From the NCBI RefSeq assembly GCF_017526105.1, contig NZ_CP071839.1, positions 5,719,001-5,783,000 on the forward strand: a stretch of DNA of 64,000 nt. Reading direction: 5' to 3'. Origin of the DNA: Streptomyces cyanogenus (lineage in GTDB: Bacteria > Actinomycetota > Actinomycetes > Streptomycetales > Streptomycetaceae). Made by a program: the position numbers and the translations under genes. A model generated the notes under the pieces. The model was not told the DNA's origin. It searched no databases and saw only the letters and a list, made by a program, of their open reading frames with translations. Shown here one piece after another: positions 1 to 9,063 of this stretch (positions are counted from its first letter, which is position 1; every line of letters starts with the position of its first letter).

Positions 1-237
1 GCGGGGGCCGGTGCCCTCGATACCGTACTCCTCGCCGAGGACGGCGTCCCGGGGGCGGGCGCGCTGGAGCTGGCCGCGGATCAGTTCTTCCGCCGCCTTG
101 TCCGCTTCGCTCACCGGAGTCATGTCCGGCTTCGTCTCCACCTTCAGGTCGAGGGCCTTGAAGCGGGCCGTGGTGGCGGCGTCGGCCGCGTCCGCGAGGA
201 CGTGGGCGAGGCGGAGGTCGTCCAGGTAGTCGGGCAT
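1..237 (-). CDS. hisN: Histidinol-phosphatase / inositol monophosphatase family, 5' part only
   Basis: The first 79 codons are inside the window and the gene runs off the left edge. The N-terminus begins MPDYLDDLRLAH and contains ETKPDMTPVSEADKAAE, the typical entry to the inositol-monophosphatase fold; the family metal-binding Glu is expected in the GEEYG stretch visible near residue 70. In Streptomyces the gene in this position is annotated as HisN, which removes phosphate from histidinol phosphate in histidine synthesis. It is divergent from the TetR gene. Substrate choice within the family cannot be settled from this fragment. Confidence 0.8.
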   Translation of the reverse strand, partial: MPDYLDDLRLAHVLADAADAATTARFKALDLKVETKPDMTPVSEADKAAEELIRGQLQRARPRDAVLGEEYGIEGTGPR

Positions 238-402
238 GCAACGAACGGTATCCGCCGTGGTCGGTGCGGGGCTACAGGGGTCCGGGTGACACGGCTGCGC
301 GGTACCGCGGCTCCGCCGGGGCGCGGGAAGCGCGAGCGGAGCGTCCCCGTGCCCGCACGCGGGGGGGCGGACGAACACACCCCCGTACTTCCCCGTGAAC
401 CC

Positions 403-431
403 TTGACAGTGCATACAAGGGCGTCAAATCT
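403..431 (+). promoter_or_regulatory. Candidate promoter and operator of the TetR gene
   Basis: A consensus TTGACA hexamer lies at 403-408 and an AT-richer stretch (CAAATC) starts at 425, upstream of the TetR start at 466. TTGAC at 403-407 and GTCAA at 423-427 form an inverted repeat with a 15-base spacer across the promoter, so a regulator bound there would block RNA polymerase. Self-regulation by the TetR product is an inference. The -10 match is poor. Confidence 0.4.
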
Positions 432-465
432 GGGCACAATGTCGCTGTGGTCCAGGGAGGCGCGC

Positions 466-1071
466 ATGCCTGCTGCCCGGGAATCGCTGTTGGAGGCCGC
501 GTACACGGCGCTGGCGCGCCGGCCGTGGTCGGCGGTGCGGATGGTGGACGTGGCGGCCTCGGCGGGCGTGTCCCGGCAGACCCTCTACAACGAGTTCGGC
601 AGCAAGGACGGCCTGGCCCGGGCGCTGGTGCGGCGGGAGGCCGACGGATACCTCGCCGGTGTCGAGCGGGCCCTCGCCGGCTCCGCCGGGGCACCCGCCC
701 GGCTGATCGCCACCGCCGAGTGGACGGCCGCCGCCGCCCGGGACAACGCGCTGGTCCGGGCCATGCTCACCGGCTGCTGGACCGAGCGGCTGCCGAGCCC
801 GCCGCTCACCGCCGTACCCTCCACCTCGCCGGTACCGGCGCAGCGCCGGGCGGACGGGCCGCTGCCAGCGCCCCGCGACTTCGTGCGGATCGTCCGGGAC
901 CGCGCCGCGACCGCGCTGGCCGGCCCCGGCGCCGCCCCGGCCGACACCGCGGAGCTGCTGCGCTCCTGCGAGCTGGTCGTCCGCCTCGCCCTGTCCTGCG
1001 TGGCGGCGCCGCCGGGGGAGGGCGGGATGGAGCAGCTGGTGCGGGCGGTGCTCCCGCGGCACCTGGTGTGA
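466..1071 (+). CDS. TetR/AcrR-family transcriptional regulator
   Basis: A 201-residue DNA-binding regulator. Residues about 8-55 form the TetR helix-turn-helix, with VDVAASAGVSRQTLYNEFGS reading as helix-turn-helix plus the conserved Y-x-F-x-S/G-K end. The C-terminal part is Ala-rich and has no recognisable ligand motif. The ATG at 466 was chosen because AGGGAGG sits 5-6 bases upstream; an ATG at 439 would add nine residues without a ribosome site. It is divergent from hisN and convergent with the small multidrug transporter gene at 1186-1509, which is a possible but unproven target. The effector is unknown. Confidence 0.85.
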   Translation: MPAARESLLEAAYTALARRPWSAVRMVDVAASAGVSRQTLYNEFGSKDGLARALVRREADGYLAGVERALAGSAGAPARLIATAEWTAAAARDNALVRAMLTGCWTERLPSPPLTAVPSTSPVPAQRRADGPLPAPRDFVRIVRDRAATALAGPGAAPADTAELLRSCELVVRLALSCVAAPPGEGGMEQLVRAVLPRHLV

Positions 1072-1185
1072 CGGCCGCCGGATCGGCCGCAGGCCTCGTC
1101 GGTACGAGGGGGACGGCGCGGCCCGTCGCATCGCGCGGGTGTGGGTGGTGCCTGCCGTAAGGGAGGGACGGGCCGGCGGCGCCGC

Positions 1186-1509
1186 TCAGTGGGCGGAGCC
1201 CGACAGCTGCAGCCCGATGACCCCGACGATGACCAGGCTGATGGAGACGATCTTCAGGGTGGAGACCAGGTCGCCGAGGAAGACCATGCCGTAGATCGCG
1301 GTGCCCGCCGCGCCGATGCCGGTCCACACGGCGTAGGCGGGGCCGACGTCCAGTTTCTTCAGGGACAGGGTGAGCAGACCGAAGCTGCCGAGGGCGAACG
1401 ACGCGAAGGCGATCGTCGGCCACAGGCGCGTGAACCCGTGCGAGAGCTTCAGGCACACGGCGAAGCCGGTCTCCAGAAGTCCGGCCACTATGACCAGCAG
1501 CCACGCCAT
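1186..1509 (-). CDS. sugE: Small multidrug resistance protein, guanidinium exporter (Gdx/SugE) type
   Basis: A 107-residue inner-membrane protein with four hydrophobic segments, the normal SMR length. The membrane Glu of the family is at position 13 in AGLLETGFAV. KLSHGFTRL, VGPAYAVWTGIGAAG and the ending IGLQLS match the SugE/Gdx branch rather than EmrE; characterised Gdx proteins exchange guanidinium for protons as antiparallel dimers. The leader of about 85 bases holds a CATAAT-like -10 (complement 1551-1556) and a small CCGGA/TCCGG hairpin. No paired ACGR loops of a guanidine-II riboswitch are visible. The gene is convergent with the TetR gene and in line after rsgA. Confidence 0.88.
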   Translation of the reverse strand: MAWLLVIVAGLLETGFAVCLKLSHGFTRLWPTIAFASFALGSFGLLTLSLKKLDVGPAYAVWTGIGAAGTAIYGMVFLGDLVSTLKIVSISLVIVGVIGLQLSGSAH

Positions 1510-1594
1510 GTGTGGTCCTCCCGTTGGGTCCGGATCTCCGGCTCGGTGCGATTATGCACTTACCGGACTCGCACCACACCAAACAACGCCAGGC

Positions 1595-2605
1595 TCAGTC
1601 GCCTTCCGTGCGCTCCCGGGTGGCCAGCAGCCGGCGCAGCGAGTACAGCCGCGCCGGGTCCGCGTGCCCCTGCTCGACCCACGCGTCCAGCGCGCAGTCC
1701 GGCTCGTCGTGGCTGCACGCGCGCGGGCAGCCCTCGGTGCCGGGTTCGAGGTCCGGGAAGGCGTGGATCACCCGCGACGGATCGATGTGCGCGAGCCCGA
1801 AGGAACGGACGCCCGGGGTGTCGACGACCCAGCCGTCCGCACCGGCCAGCGGCAGCGCCAGGGCGGAGGTGGTGGTGTGCCGGCCGCGGCCCGTCACCGC
1901 GTTCACATGACCCGTCAGACGTCGGCGCTCCTGCGGCACCAGCGCGTTGACCAGCGTCGTCTTGCCGACGCCCGAGTGCCCCACGAACGCGGTGACCCGG
2001 CCGGCCAGGTGCTCGCGCACCCGGTCCGCCGCGCCGCCGCTGTCCAGTTCCTCCCGGCTGGTGACGACGTAGGGGATGTCCAGGTCGCCGTACAGCTCCA
2101 GCAGCTTGTCCGGCGGGGCCAGGTCCGACTTGGTCATCACCAGCAGCGGCTCCAGACCGCCGTCGTAGGCCGCGACCAGACAGCGGTCGATCAGCCGGGG
2201 CCGCGGCTCCGGATCGGCCAGGGCCGTCACGATCGCCAGCTGGTCGGCGTTGGCGACGACCACCCGCTCGTACGGATCGTCGTCGTCGGCGGTACGGCGC
2301 AGCACCGACGACCGCTCCTCGATGCGGACGATCCGCGCGAGGGTGTCCTTCCTGCCGGACAGGTCACCGACCAGGGCCACCCGGTCGCCCACCACGGCCG
2401 CCTTGCGGCCCAGCTCGCGGGCCTTCATCGCCATGACGGCCCGGTCCTCCACGAGGCAGGTCAGCCGCCCCCGGTCGACGGTGAGGACCATGCCCCAGGC
2501 CGCGTCCTCGTGCTTGGGCCGGATGTTCGTCCGGGGCCGGTTGCCCTTGCGGTTGGGACGGCTGCGGATGTCGTCCTCGTCGGTGTGCTTGCCGTAGCGG
2601 CGCAT
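1595..2605 (-). CDS. rsgA: Ribosome small-subunit-dependent GTPase A
   Basis: A 336-residue circularly permuted GTPase that helps late maturation of the 30S subunit. The order is an OB-fold N-terminal domain (about 35-105), then G4 (TKSD, 158-161), G1 (GHSGVGKTT, 209-217) and G3 (DTPG, 262-265), the permuted order diagnostic of RsgA/YjeQ. A C-terminal zinc site CPRACSHDEPDC spans 293-304. It lies 9 bases downstream of aroA on the same strand and is probably cotranscribed with it, an arrangement common in Streptomyces. Confidence 0.95.
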   Translation of the reverse strand: MRRYGKHTDEDDIRSRPNRKGNRPRTNIRPKHEDAAWGMVLTVDRGRLTCLVEDRAVMAMKARELGRKAAVVGDRVALVGDLSGRKDTLARIVRIEERSSVLRRTADDDDPYERVVVANADQLAIVTALADPEPRPRLIDRCLVAAYDGGLEPLLVMTKSDLAPPDKLLELYGDLDIPYVVTSREELDSGGAADRVREHLAGRVTAFVGHSGVGKTTLVNALVPQERRRLTGHVNAVTGRGRHTTTSALALPLAGADGWVVDTPGVRSFGLAHIDPSRVIHAFPDLEPGTEGCPRACSHDEPDCALDAWVEQGHADPARLYSLRRLLATRERTEGD

Positions 2606-2614
2606 GACGTGTCC

Positions 2615-3931
2615 CTACTGTCCGAGCATCCCGGTCCACAGCTCGGGGAAGTCCGGCAGGGTCTTCGCCGTCGTCGCCACGTTCTCGATCCGCACGCCCT
2701 CGACCGCCAGGCCGATGACCGCGCCGGCGGTCGCCATGCGGTGGTCCTCGTAGGTGTGGAAGACCCCGCCGTGCAGCGGGCGCGGGCGGATGTGCAGGCC
2801 GTCGGCCGTCTCCGTGACGTCACCGCCCAGCTCGTTGATCTCCTTGGTGAGCGCGGCCAGCCGGTCCGTCTCGTGCAGCCGCAGGTGGGCCACGCCCCGC
2901 AGGGTCGACGGCGAGTCGGCGAGCGCGGCCACCGCCGCGATGCCCGGGGTCAGCTCGCCCACGTCGCCCAGGTCGACGTCGATGCCGTGGATCGCCCCGG
3001 AACCGCTGAACTCCAGCCCGTACTCGGTGAGTTCGCAGGAACCGCCCATCTCGGTGAAGATCTCCCGCAGCCGGTCACCCGGCTGGGTGGTGCGGGCCGG
3101 CCAGTCCGGGATCAGCACCCTGCCGCCGGTGACCAGGGCCGCCGCCAGGAACGGCTGCGCGTTGGACAGGTCCGGCTCGATCGTCAGGTCCCGGCCGAGC
3201 AGCGCGCCCGGCGTCACCCGCCACACGTTCGGCTCGCCGCCCGACTCCGGGGTGTCCACCTGGGCGCCGACCGCGCGCAGCATGTCCACCGTCATCCGGA
3301 TGTGCGGCATCGAGGGCAGCGTCGCCCCGGTGTGCCGGACCTCCACCCCCTGGTTGAAGCGCGGGCCGGACAGCAGCAGCGCGGAGACGAACTGGGACGA
3401 GGAGGAGGCGTCGACCGACACCGGGCCGCCGTCCAGGGCCCCGCCGCCGTGCACGGTCAGCGGCAGCGCGCCCCGGCCGTCGTCGTCGATCCGCGCGCCG
3501 AGCAGCCGCAGCGCGTCGATCACCCCGTCGAGCGGCCGCTCGTACGACCGCGGGTCCCCGTCGAACCGGATGGGACCGTCGGCCAGCGCGGCCACCGGCG
3601 GCAGGAACCGCATGACGGTGCCCGCGTTGCCGACGTCGACCGTGGCCGGGCCGCGCAGGCCGGTGGGCAGCACCCGCCAGGCCTCGCCGGTGCCGTCCGG
3701 GCCCACCCCCTCCTCGATCTCGATGCCCATGGCCCTGAGGGCCCCGGCCATCAGCAGGGTGTCCCGGGACCGCAGGGGGCGGCGCAGCCAGCCCGGCTCG
3801 GAGGCCAGGGCGGCCAGGACCAGGGCACGGTTGGTGACCGACTTGGACCCCGGCACGTGGACCGTCGCGTCGACGGCTCCGCTCGCGTGCGGGGCGGGCC
3901 AGAGGGCGGTGGAGGAGGTGTTCGGGGCCAT
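2615..3931 (-). CDS. aroA: 3-phosphoshikimate 1-carboxyvinyltransferase (EPSP synthase)
   Basis: A 438-residue enzyme that transfers the enolpyruvyl group of PEP to shikimate 3-phosphate, the sixth step of chorismate synthesis. Substrate-binding motifs are GSKSVTNR (28-35) and GNAGTVMR (103-110); the C-terminal HETDR and YEDHRMA motifs are also present. Length is normal for the family. The ATG at 3931 is followed directly by the AroA fold. The gene is first in a likely aroA-rsgA operon; the M50-like gene ends 29 bases upstream on the same strand. Confidence 0.97.
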   Translation of the reverse strand: MAPNTSSTALWPAPHASGAVDATVHVPGSKSVTNRALVLAALASEPGWLRRPLRSRDTLLMAGALRAMGIEIEEGVGPDGTGEAWRVLPTGLRGPATVDVGNAGTVMRFLPPVAALADGPIRFDGDPRSYERPLDGVIDALRLLGARIDDDGRGALPLTVHGGGALDGGPVSVDASSSSQFVSALLLSGPRFNQGVEVRHTGATLPSMPHIRMTVDMLRAVGAQVDTPESGGEPNVWRVTPGALLGRDLTIEPDLSNAQPFLAAALVTGGRVLIPDWPARTTQPGDRLREIFTEMGGSCELTEYGLEFSGSGAIHGIDVDLGDVGELTPGIAAVAALADSPSTLRGVAHLRLHETDRLAALTKEINELGGDVTETADGLHIRPRPLHGGVFHTYEDHRMATAGAVIGLAVEGVRIENVATTAKTLPDFPELWTGMLGQ

Positions 3932-3959
3932 GGGGCCACTTTATAAGGAGGGCCCGGTC

Positions 3960-4682
3960 TCAACCTTCCAGCAGCCAGCGCCCGCCGCCGATCAGCGAGC
4001 ACAGGGACACCGCGTGGAACAGGAACAGCCACAGGCCCGCCGGTACGTGCGTCAGCCGGGACAGCTGGTCCGCGTCCGAGTCCCCGGCCCCGCCCCGGGA
4101 CCGCTTGGCCTGCAGCTCGAACGGCGGCCGTACCCCGCCGAACAGCAGGAACCACACCACCGCGTACGCGAACGCCGCCTGCACCTGCGGCCCCGCCAGC
4201 CAGGACACCAGCAGGAACGCCCCGCCCGCGAGGACCACGGTCAGCACGCCGTACGCGTTGCGGATCATCACCAGCATCGCCACCAGCAGGGCGGTGGCCG
4301 CCCACAGCAGCAGGGTGATGCGCCCGGTGGCCAGCAGCGCGGCCCCGCCGAGACCCAGCAGCGAGGGGGCGGTGTAGCCCGCGGCGGCCGTCAGGATCAT
4401 GCCCACCCCGTACGGCTTGCCCCGGCTCACGGTGAGCCCGCTGGTGTCGGAGTGCAGCCGGATACCGGTGAGCTGCCGGCCGGTGAGCAGGGCGATCAGA
4501 CCATGGCCGCCCTCGTGCGCGATGGTGACCGCGTTGCGGGATATCCGCCACACCGGGTGCGGGAGGACCACGGCGAGCGCCGCCCCCAGGGTGGCCAGCA
4601 CCACCCACAGGTCGGGATCGGGCTGGGTCCCGGTGAGCCGGTCCCAGAGGTCGGGCAGCGCGAGGGCGGCGAGGCTGTCCAT
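3960..4682 (-). CDS. M50B-like membrane zinc peptidase-type protein
   Basis: A 240-residue integral membrane protein with about seven hydrophobic segments. The zinc motif HEGGH is at residues 56-60, inside the second hydrophobic stretch, as in M50B site-2-type peptidases. The usual second motif carrying an Asp is not clear, so activity is uncertain. The start ATG (complement 4680-4682) has a purine-rich GGGAG about 13 bases upstream. It is in line with aroA-rsgA. In Streptomyces a protein of this kind sits next to aroA and is annotated M50 family; no substrate is known. Confidence 0.75.
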   Translation of the reverse strand: MDSLAALALPDLWDRLTGTQPDPDLWVVLATLGAALAVVLPHPVWRISRNAVTIAHEGGHGLIALLTGRQLTGIRLHSDTSGLTVSRGKPYGVGMILTAAAGYTAPSLLGLGGAALLATGRITLLLWAATALLVAMLVMIRNAYGVLTVVLAGGAFLLVSWLAGPQVQAAFAYAVVWFLLFGGVRPPFELQAKRSRGGAGDSDADQLSRLTHVPAGLWLFLFHAVSLCSLIGGGRWLLEG

Positions 4683-5095
4683 GTGTCCGAGTGGCTCCCT
4701 CTCCTGGTGCGGAGTCTGGCAGTGTGGCACGTACGTGCGGACGGTATCTGAGACGCCGACGCGACAGCGATCGTTCCTGGCGGCAAACGTGCAGGTCGGA
4801 TGCTCACCGCAGCGTTGGCGCGACCGCGTGCTCTCGGTGCGTTCTGACGCCCACGGTCCCGCTGCCGGAGGTGCTCGCAGTTGTGCACCCTCTGGACTCG
4901 GACGCACCGCTCCCGACTCGGCGGGCCTGCGAGGTGCCGGCCGCCTCACGGGCCTCGGGGACGACCCCGCGTCACTCGAGCACCGAGTGCCGTGGAGCGC
5001 TTGCCGCGCGATAATGGGCAGAGGACACTTCCAGGCATCGATTCCCGGAGCCTGGCCCGCCCGGCTGACGGAGATGTCCTCGCGGAGGCCGAAGC
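4683..5095. other. Intergenic region between the M50-like gene and the CHAT module
   Basis: About 410 bases between divergent genes with no credible coding frame. It holds a perfect 10-base palindrome CACGTACGTG at 4728-4737 close to the M50-like start, and a GATAAT hexamer at 5010-5015 that could be the -10 of the CHAT gene, though no good -35 is seen. GGAGG at 5084-5088 is the ribosome site of the CHAT gene. This is probably the left junction of an insertion that separates two core loci. Confidence 0.5.
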
Positions 5096-8000
5096 ATGGG
5101 GTTGTGGGACCGCTTACGCCGGATGCGCTCCGCAGGAGCGGACACCGGGGACGAACCCGATCTCGGCCCGCTGATGGCCCTTCACCGTGATGTGCACAGC
5201 GGCAGCTTGGATCTGGACGCCGCCAAGCAGCGCGCCGCGGAACACGGCGCGCGCGGGGAAGTGACGGCCCAACTGGCCATCGCCCTGAGCCAGGCCGCGG
5301 TGCGGGCCAGTGACGAGACCTGGCGGGGTGCGCTGCCCGGCGCGGAGCTGGCCTACGAGGCGATGCGCGCGGGGCACCGGGCCCGCCCGGACGACCCCGC
5401 CATGGCCGAGGCGTGGGTGGCGACCGGCGCCGATCTGGTGGAGGTCCTGCACCGCGGCCTGATCGAGCACGGTGACCTGCGGCTGTATCTGCGAGCGACC
5501 GGCGTCGCGGACGACACCGTCCGCGCGGCAGGGGACCTCGGGCTCCCGCGACTGCAGGGCCTCGTGTCTCTGCGCCTGGGGCTGCTGTTGCTGGACGCCT
5601 ACACCGCGGGACGTTCGCCGGTCGGGTACGACAGTCAGTTCGTCGCATGGATGGACAAGGCACTGCAGGCCAACGACCCGGATCTGCAGTTCCTGGTGTC
5701 CCGTCCGATCACTCCGGACGGTGAAGCGGACCAGTCTCCCGCCCCAGCGTCCTGGCCGCCACCCCTGGAAGCGCTCGACCGGGCCGAGACGCACTTGCGT
5801 GAAGCTCTGCCCCTGATCATTCCGGAGCGACGCGGTCGCGCGCTCAAGGCTCTGGCACAGGCGATCGAGTGGCGGGGGTGGCTCGGCGGGGAGCGGAACG
5901 ACGACGAGCTCAGGTCGGTCGCCGAGCAGGCGTTGCGGGAGCTGGACCCCGACGACACCCAACCGCGTCTCGCCCTGGCCGCCATGCTGCAACGGCTCGG
6001 GCACTCTGGCCATGGCGACGCCCTGGACCATGACCTGCGGGACGCGGAGCAGGACTGGGCGAGCTTCAGGGCGCGCACCGAACCGGCCACGGCCTGGGAC
6101 ATCCTTGCCCAAGGGGCCTCCTACCTGCAGGAGACCGATCCGGAACGTGCGCTGCGACTGCTCGCCCGGCAGCGCGAACTGCCGGAGCTGTGGGCGGACG
6201 ACCTGCGCCGCAGCCGGCACTTCCACGCCGTGCTCAGCCTGTTCGCCGAGGCCCACCGCCCGGACTGGGCTCAGGCCGCGTGGGACGGCGACATCGAGGG
6301 CACGGCCGGACGAGCGATCGCGGCGGCCGCCGAGGCCGCTTCACCCGAGGATGCCCGGGAGGCCGCGGCCGCCCTGCTCACCGTGATGCTCGCCACCACC
6401 CGCCCGGGTGTCGACCGGGAGGAGGAGGGGCTGGAACTGGTGGACACGCTGTTCGGGCTCGACGCCGCCCTCTGGGCGGAGCACGAGGAGGCGGTCCACT
6501 TCCTGGTGGCGGGTCTGCTCCGGGGCGCGGGCGTCAACCGGATGCATGCCGGGGACGTGGACGATGCCGGCCGCTACTACCGCGCGGCGGCCGACGGTTT
6601 CCGCGAACTGGCCATGCCGGTGCCGATGGTGCAGTGCCTGGAGTACCTCGACGACGTGGTCAGAGCGGGCACCACCACACTCGACGAACTCACCGCCTGG
6701 CTGGCCGCACACTCCCTCACCGTCGAGCTGGCGGCCCCTGGATCGGCCCCTGCCGCGGTGCACAGGCTGGCCACCCATCTGCTGGCCGGCCAGGTGTCCG
6801 CGGGGACCTCGGCCGAGGTCGTTCAGCTGCTGCTCCAGGTCATCAAGGGGCGCCGGTTCGCTGCGATGCTGGCGGAGGGAACCCGCGACTTCCGCCTGGA
6901 CGAGCGCACCCGCTCGCTGCTAGGCCTGGCGGCCGAGGCCGAGGCGGCGCTGTCCGAGGACTCGGACATCCTGCGGCCGGAGCCGTTCGACGCGGCATTG
7001 GGGGACGACGACCTGCTGACGGCCTGGGTGGACGAGTACGAGAAGGGACCTTCACAGACCCCCGAGGACCGGCTGGCCGGACTGCAGCGCGCGGTCGAAC
7101 GGCGGCTGTCGGCCGCTCTGCTGCCGACATCGGCGCCGCACCTGGTGCCGCTGGCGGAGATCCAGCGGCGCCTCGACTCCCGGACAGCCCTCCTGCTGCT
7201 GTTCGAGGGAGCCGGGGTCGACGGCAACGTCACCATGGGCCAGTTGCTGATCACCAGGGATTTCGAGTACGCCGCCATCGGCACGGAGCAGATGCCCGCG
7301 GGCACCATCCGCATGTCCGACCGGGGCCGGACCGTGACGGTGCCCGCGAGCGGGGTCTACGTGGGCGCGCTGCGCCGGGCCATCCACATGTCCGATCCGG
7401 GTCCCTTCGATGTGACACCGCAGGCCGCACAGGATCTCGCGGGCGCGGCCGACCGCTACGCACGCGCGGTGAACAACTGCCGGGACCGTCTGACGGCCGC
7501 CGGAGTGGACCACCTGGTCGTCGTCCCGCACGGCGCCGGCCGCTATGTCCCCGTCCACCTCGTCGGCCCTCCGGGACATCCGCTCGCCGACGACTGGACC
7601 GTCACCTATCTGTCCAACCTCGCCCAACTCTTCGCCGATCCCCGGCCCGCACCGCCACGGGACGGCGTCGGCGTGTTCGCGCTGTCCTACACCGACCAGC
7701 CCGAACTGCCCCGGCTCGACGACTCCGTGGACGAGGCCCGCACCATCGCTGACGTCTGCGGTACGACGGCCCTGGTGGACGCGGCGGCCACCGAGGCCGC
7801 CTTCACCCGTGCCCTGGAGACACGCAGGTACGTCCACCTGCGGGCACACGGCCGGCTGTACGTCGACGCGCCGAGCTTCCACACCGTGTTCCTGCATCCG
7901 GCGCGAGGGCCCGAGGGGCACGACGGACGGTTGCGGGCCTACGAGATCCTTCCCCTCGACGTGACCGGCCTGGAGCTGGTCACGCTGGGAGCATGCGAGA

Positions 8001-8281
8001 CGGCGCTGGGCCGGGTGGACCAGTACGACAACCCGCGAGGCCTGCCCGCGGCCCTGCTGCTGGCCGGCGCGCGCGCAGTCGTCGGGACGCTGTGGCCCGT
8101 CCTCGCTTCGGCGAGCACCTACTTCTTCGCCGAGCTGTACCGAGGTCTCCTGCACGACGACCTCGATGTGCCGACGGCGTTCAGGGCGGCGCAGCGCGCG
8201 ACGCGCACCCGGTTCCCCGCATACCGGGACTGGGGAGCCTTCTATCTGGTCGGCGGACTGACGAGGGAGTCAACGGCATGA
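5096..8281 (+). CDS. CHAT-domain (caspase-like) protease with long helical N-terminal region
   Basis: A 1061-residue protein. The C-terminal ~350 residues are a CHAT domain, a clan CD caspase-like cysteine protease. The catalytic His is His918 in VHLRAHG and the Cys is Cys967 in LGACETALG, followed by the family stretch NPRGLPAALLLAGA and VVGTLWPV. The first ~680 residues are Ala/Leu/Glu-rich and helical, with TPR-like spacing but no clean repeat consensus; this is probably a sensor or scaffold part. The ATG at 5096 has GGAGG eight bases upstream. The stop overlaps the next start (ATGA), so the two proteins are coupled. Neither gene is expected at this place in the core gene order, and an integrase remnant follows. 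Roles for such proteins include triggered proteolysis in defence or cell death; the role here is unknown. Confidence 0.85.
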   Translation: MGLWDRLRRMRSAGADTGDEPDLGPLMALHRDVHSGSLDLDAAKQRAAEHGARGEVTAQLAIALSQAAVRASDETWRGALPGAELAYEAMRAGHRARPDDPAMAEAWVATGADLVEVLHRGLIEHGDLRLYLRATGVADDTVRAAGDLGLPRLQGLVSLRLGLLLLDAYTAGRSPVGYDSQFVAWMDKALQANDPDLQFLVSRPITPDGEADQSPAPASWPPPLEALDRAETHLREALPLIIPERRGRALKALAQAIEWRGWLGGERNDDELRSVAEQALRELDPDDTQPRLALAAMLQRLGHSGHGDALDHDLRDAEQDWASFRARTEPATAWDILAQGASYLQETDPERALRLLARQRELPELWADDLRRSRHFHAVLSLFAEAHRPDWAQAAWDGDIEGTAGRAIAAAAEAASPEDAREAAAALLTVMLATTRPGVDREEEGLELVDTLFGLDAALWAEHEEAVHFLVAGLLRGAGVNRMHAGDVDDAGRYYRAAADGFRELAMPVPMVQCLEYLDDVVRAGTTTLDELTAWLAAHSLTVELAAPGSAPAAVHRLATHLLAGQVSAGTSAEVVQLLLQVIKGRRFAAMLAEGTRDFRLDERTRSLLGLAAEAEAALSEDSDILRPEPFDAALGDDDLLTAWVDEYEKGPSQTPEDRLAGLQRAVERRLSAALLPTSAPHLVPLAEIQRRLDSRTALLLLFEGAGVDGNVTMGQLLITRDFEYAAIGTEQMPAGTIRMSDRGRTVTVPASGVYVGALRRAIHMSDPGPFDVTPQAAQDLAGAADRYARAVNNCRDRLTAAGVDHLVVVPHGAGRYVPVHLVGPPGHPLADDWTVTYLSNLAQLFADPRPAPPRDGVGVFALSYTDQPELPRLDDSVDEARTIADVCGTTALVDAAATEAAFTRALETRRYVHLRAHGRLYVDAPSFHTVFLHPARGPEGHDGRLRAYEILPLDVTGLELVTLGACETALGRVDQYDNPRGLPAALLLAGARAVVGTLWPVLASASTYFFAELYRGLLHDDLDVPTAFRAAQRATRTRFPAYRDWGAFYLVGGLTRESTA

Positions 8282-9015
8282 CGAGCCTGGACATCACCGA
8301 TCCCGTGCTGGAGCCGGTCACCCTCGACCTCGCGCAGCGGGTGACGCTCGGATCGCGGCGGCAGCCGCCCGACGAGCAGCCCGGACGCATCGCACTGGGC
8401 AGGCCCGTCTGCCTGCCCCTCGACCTGGCCACGGTGGACGAAGAGGCCCGGATCTTCCTCTCGGGCAGACCGGACTCCGCGTTCTGGCTGCTGGCCCTCG
8501 TCTGCAGCTTCCGGGCCGTCGAGGACGAGCCGATGGAGTCGGCCTGGCTGAATGTCCGGCTCCGCACCGTGCGGCCCGCCGGAGCGGAACCACCGACGGC
8601 GTGGTCGATGGAACCGCTGGCTCTGGCCGATGCGGTGGAGGTGAGCAAGACCGTCAGCCTGGACGCCGAACTGAAATTGACCTCCGTGCTGGTCCCGATC
8701 GAGGTCGGTCCCTCGGCGGGCCGCGAGTGGACGCGCAGCTACGAGCGGTCGGAGACCTATGTCCAGGCCCATGCCGAGGGCAGCGCCCAGCCCTCCTGGT
8801 TCTTCACCCGGACCCCGGTGCGGGAGATCGACGGCGTGCACCGGCTGCGCACGGTCGTCGAACTGCCCGCGACCGCCGTGGGGGAGGCCGAGGTGTCGGT
8901 TGGCGCGACACTCAAGCTCAAGCGCTGCGGCCTGATTCCGTACCGCACCGATCCGGACCGCGTGCCGGCGCCCCGGACGGTGCGTCTGGAGCGGCCGTCC
9001 GCCCCCACGCAGTGA
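8278..9015 (+). CDS. Unknown protein coupled to the CHAT protease
   Basis: A 245-residue protein whose ATG overlaps the CHAT stop codon by four bases, so it is almost certainly made in fixed ratio with it. It has no signal peptide or clear membrane helix. The middle and C-terminal parts look rich in beta strands (LKLTSVLVPIEV, HRLRTVVELPATAV, AEVSVGATLKLKR). I recognise no family. The coupling suggests a substrate, inhibitor, adaptor or effector of the protease. A pore-forming, gasdermin-like partner is a possibility worth testing, but no diagnostic motif supports it. The reading frame is typical of the genome in GC3. Confidence 0.75.
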   Translation: MTSLDITDPVLEPVTLDLAQRVTLGSRRQPPDEQPGRIALGRPVCLPLDLATVDEEARIFLSGRPDSAFWLLALVCSFRAVEDEPMESAWLNVRLRTVRPAGAEPPTAWSMEPLALADAVEVSKTVSLDAELKLTSVLVPIEVGPSAGREWTRSYERSETYVQAHAEGSAQPSWFFTRTPVREIDGVHRLRTVVELPATAVGEAEVSVGATLKLKRCGLIPYRTDPDRVPAPRTVRLERPSAPTQ

Positions 9016-9063
9016 CCCCGCCATCGTGTACGTGATCCGTTACGGCTGGTCGCCATACGGCCT

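Noticed and set aside
1510..1594. Guanidine riboswitch before the Gdx-type exporter
   Set aside because: The leader is short and has one small hairpin. The paired ACGR loops of guanidine-II and the conserved pseudoknot of guanidine-III were not found.
1370..3946. Long plus-strand open frame of 858 codons opposite rsgA and aroA
   Set aside because: It is antisense to two complete, motif-bearing genes. Its translation is rich in Arg/Gly/His/Gln with no domain and reflects third-position GC bias.
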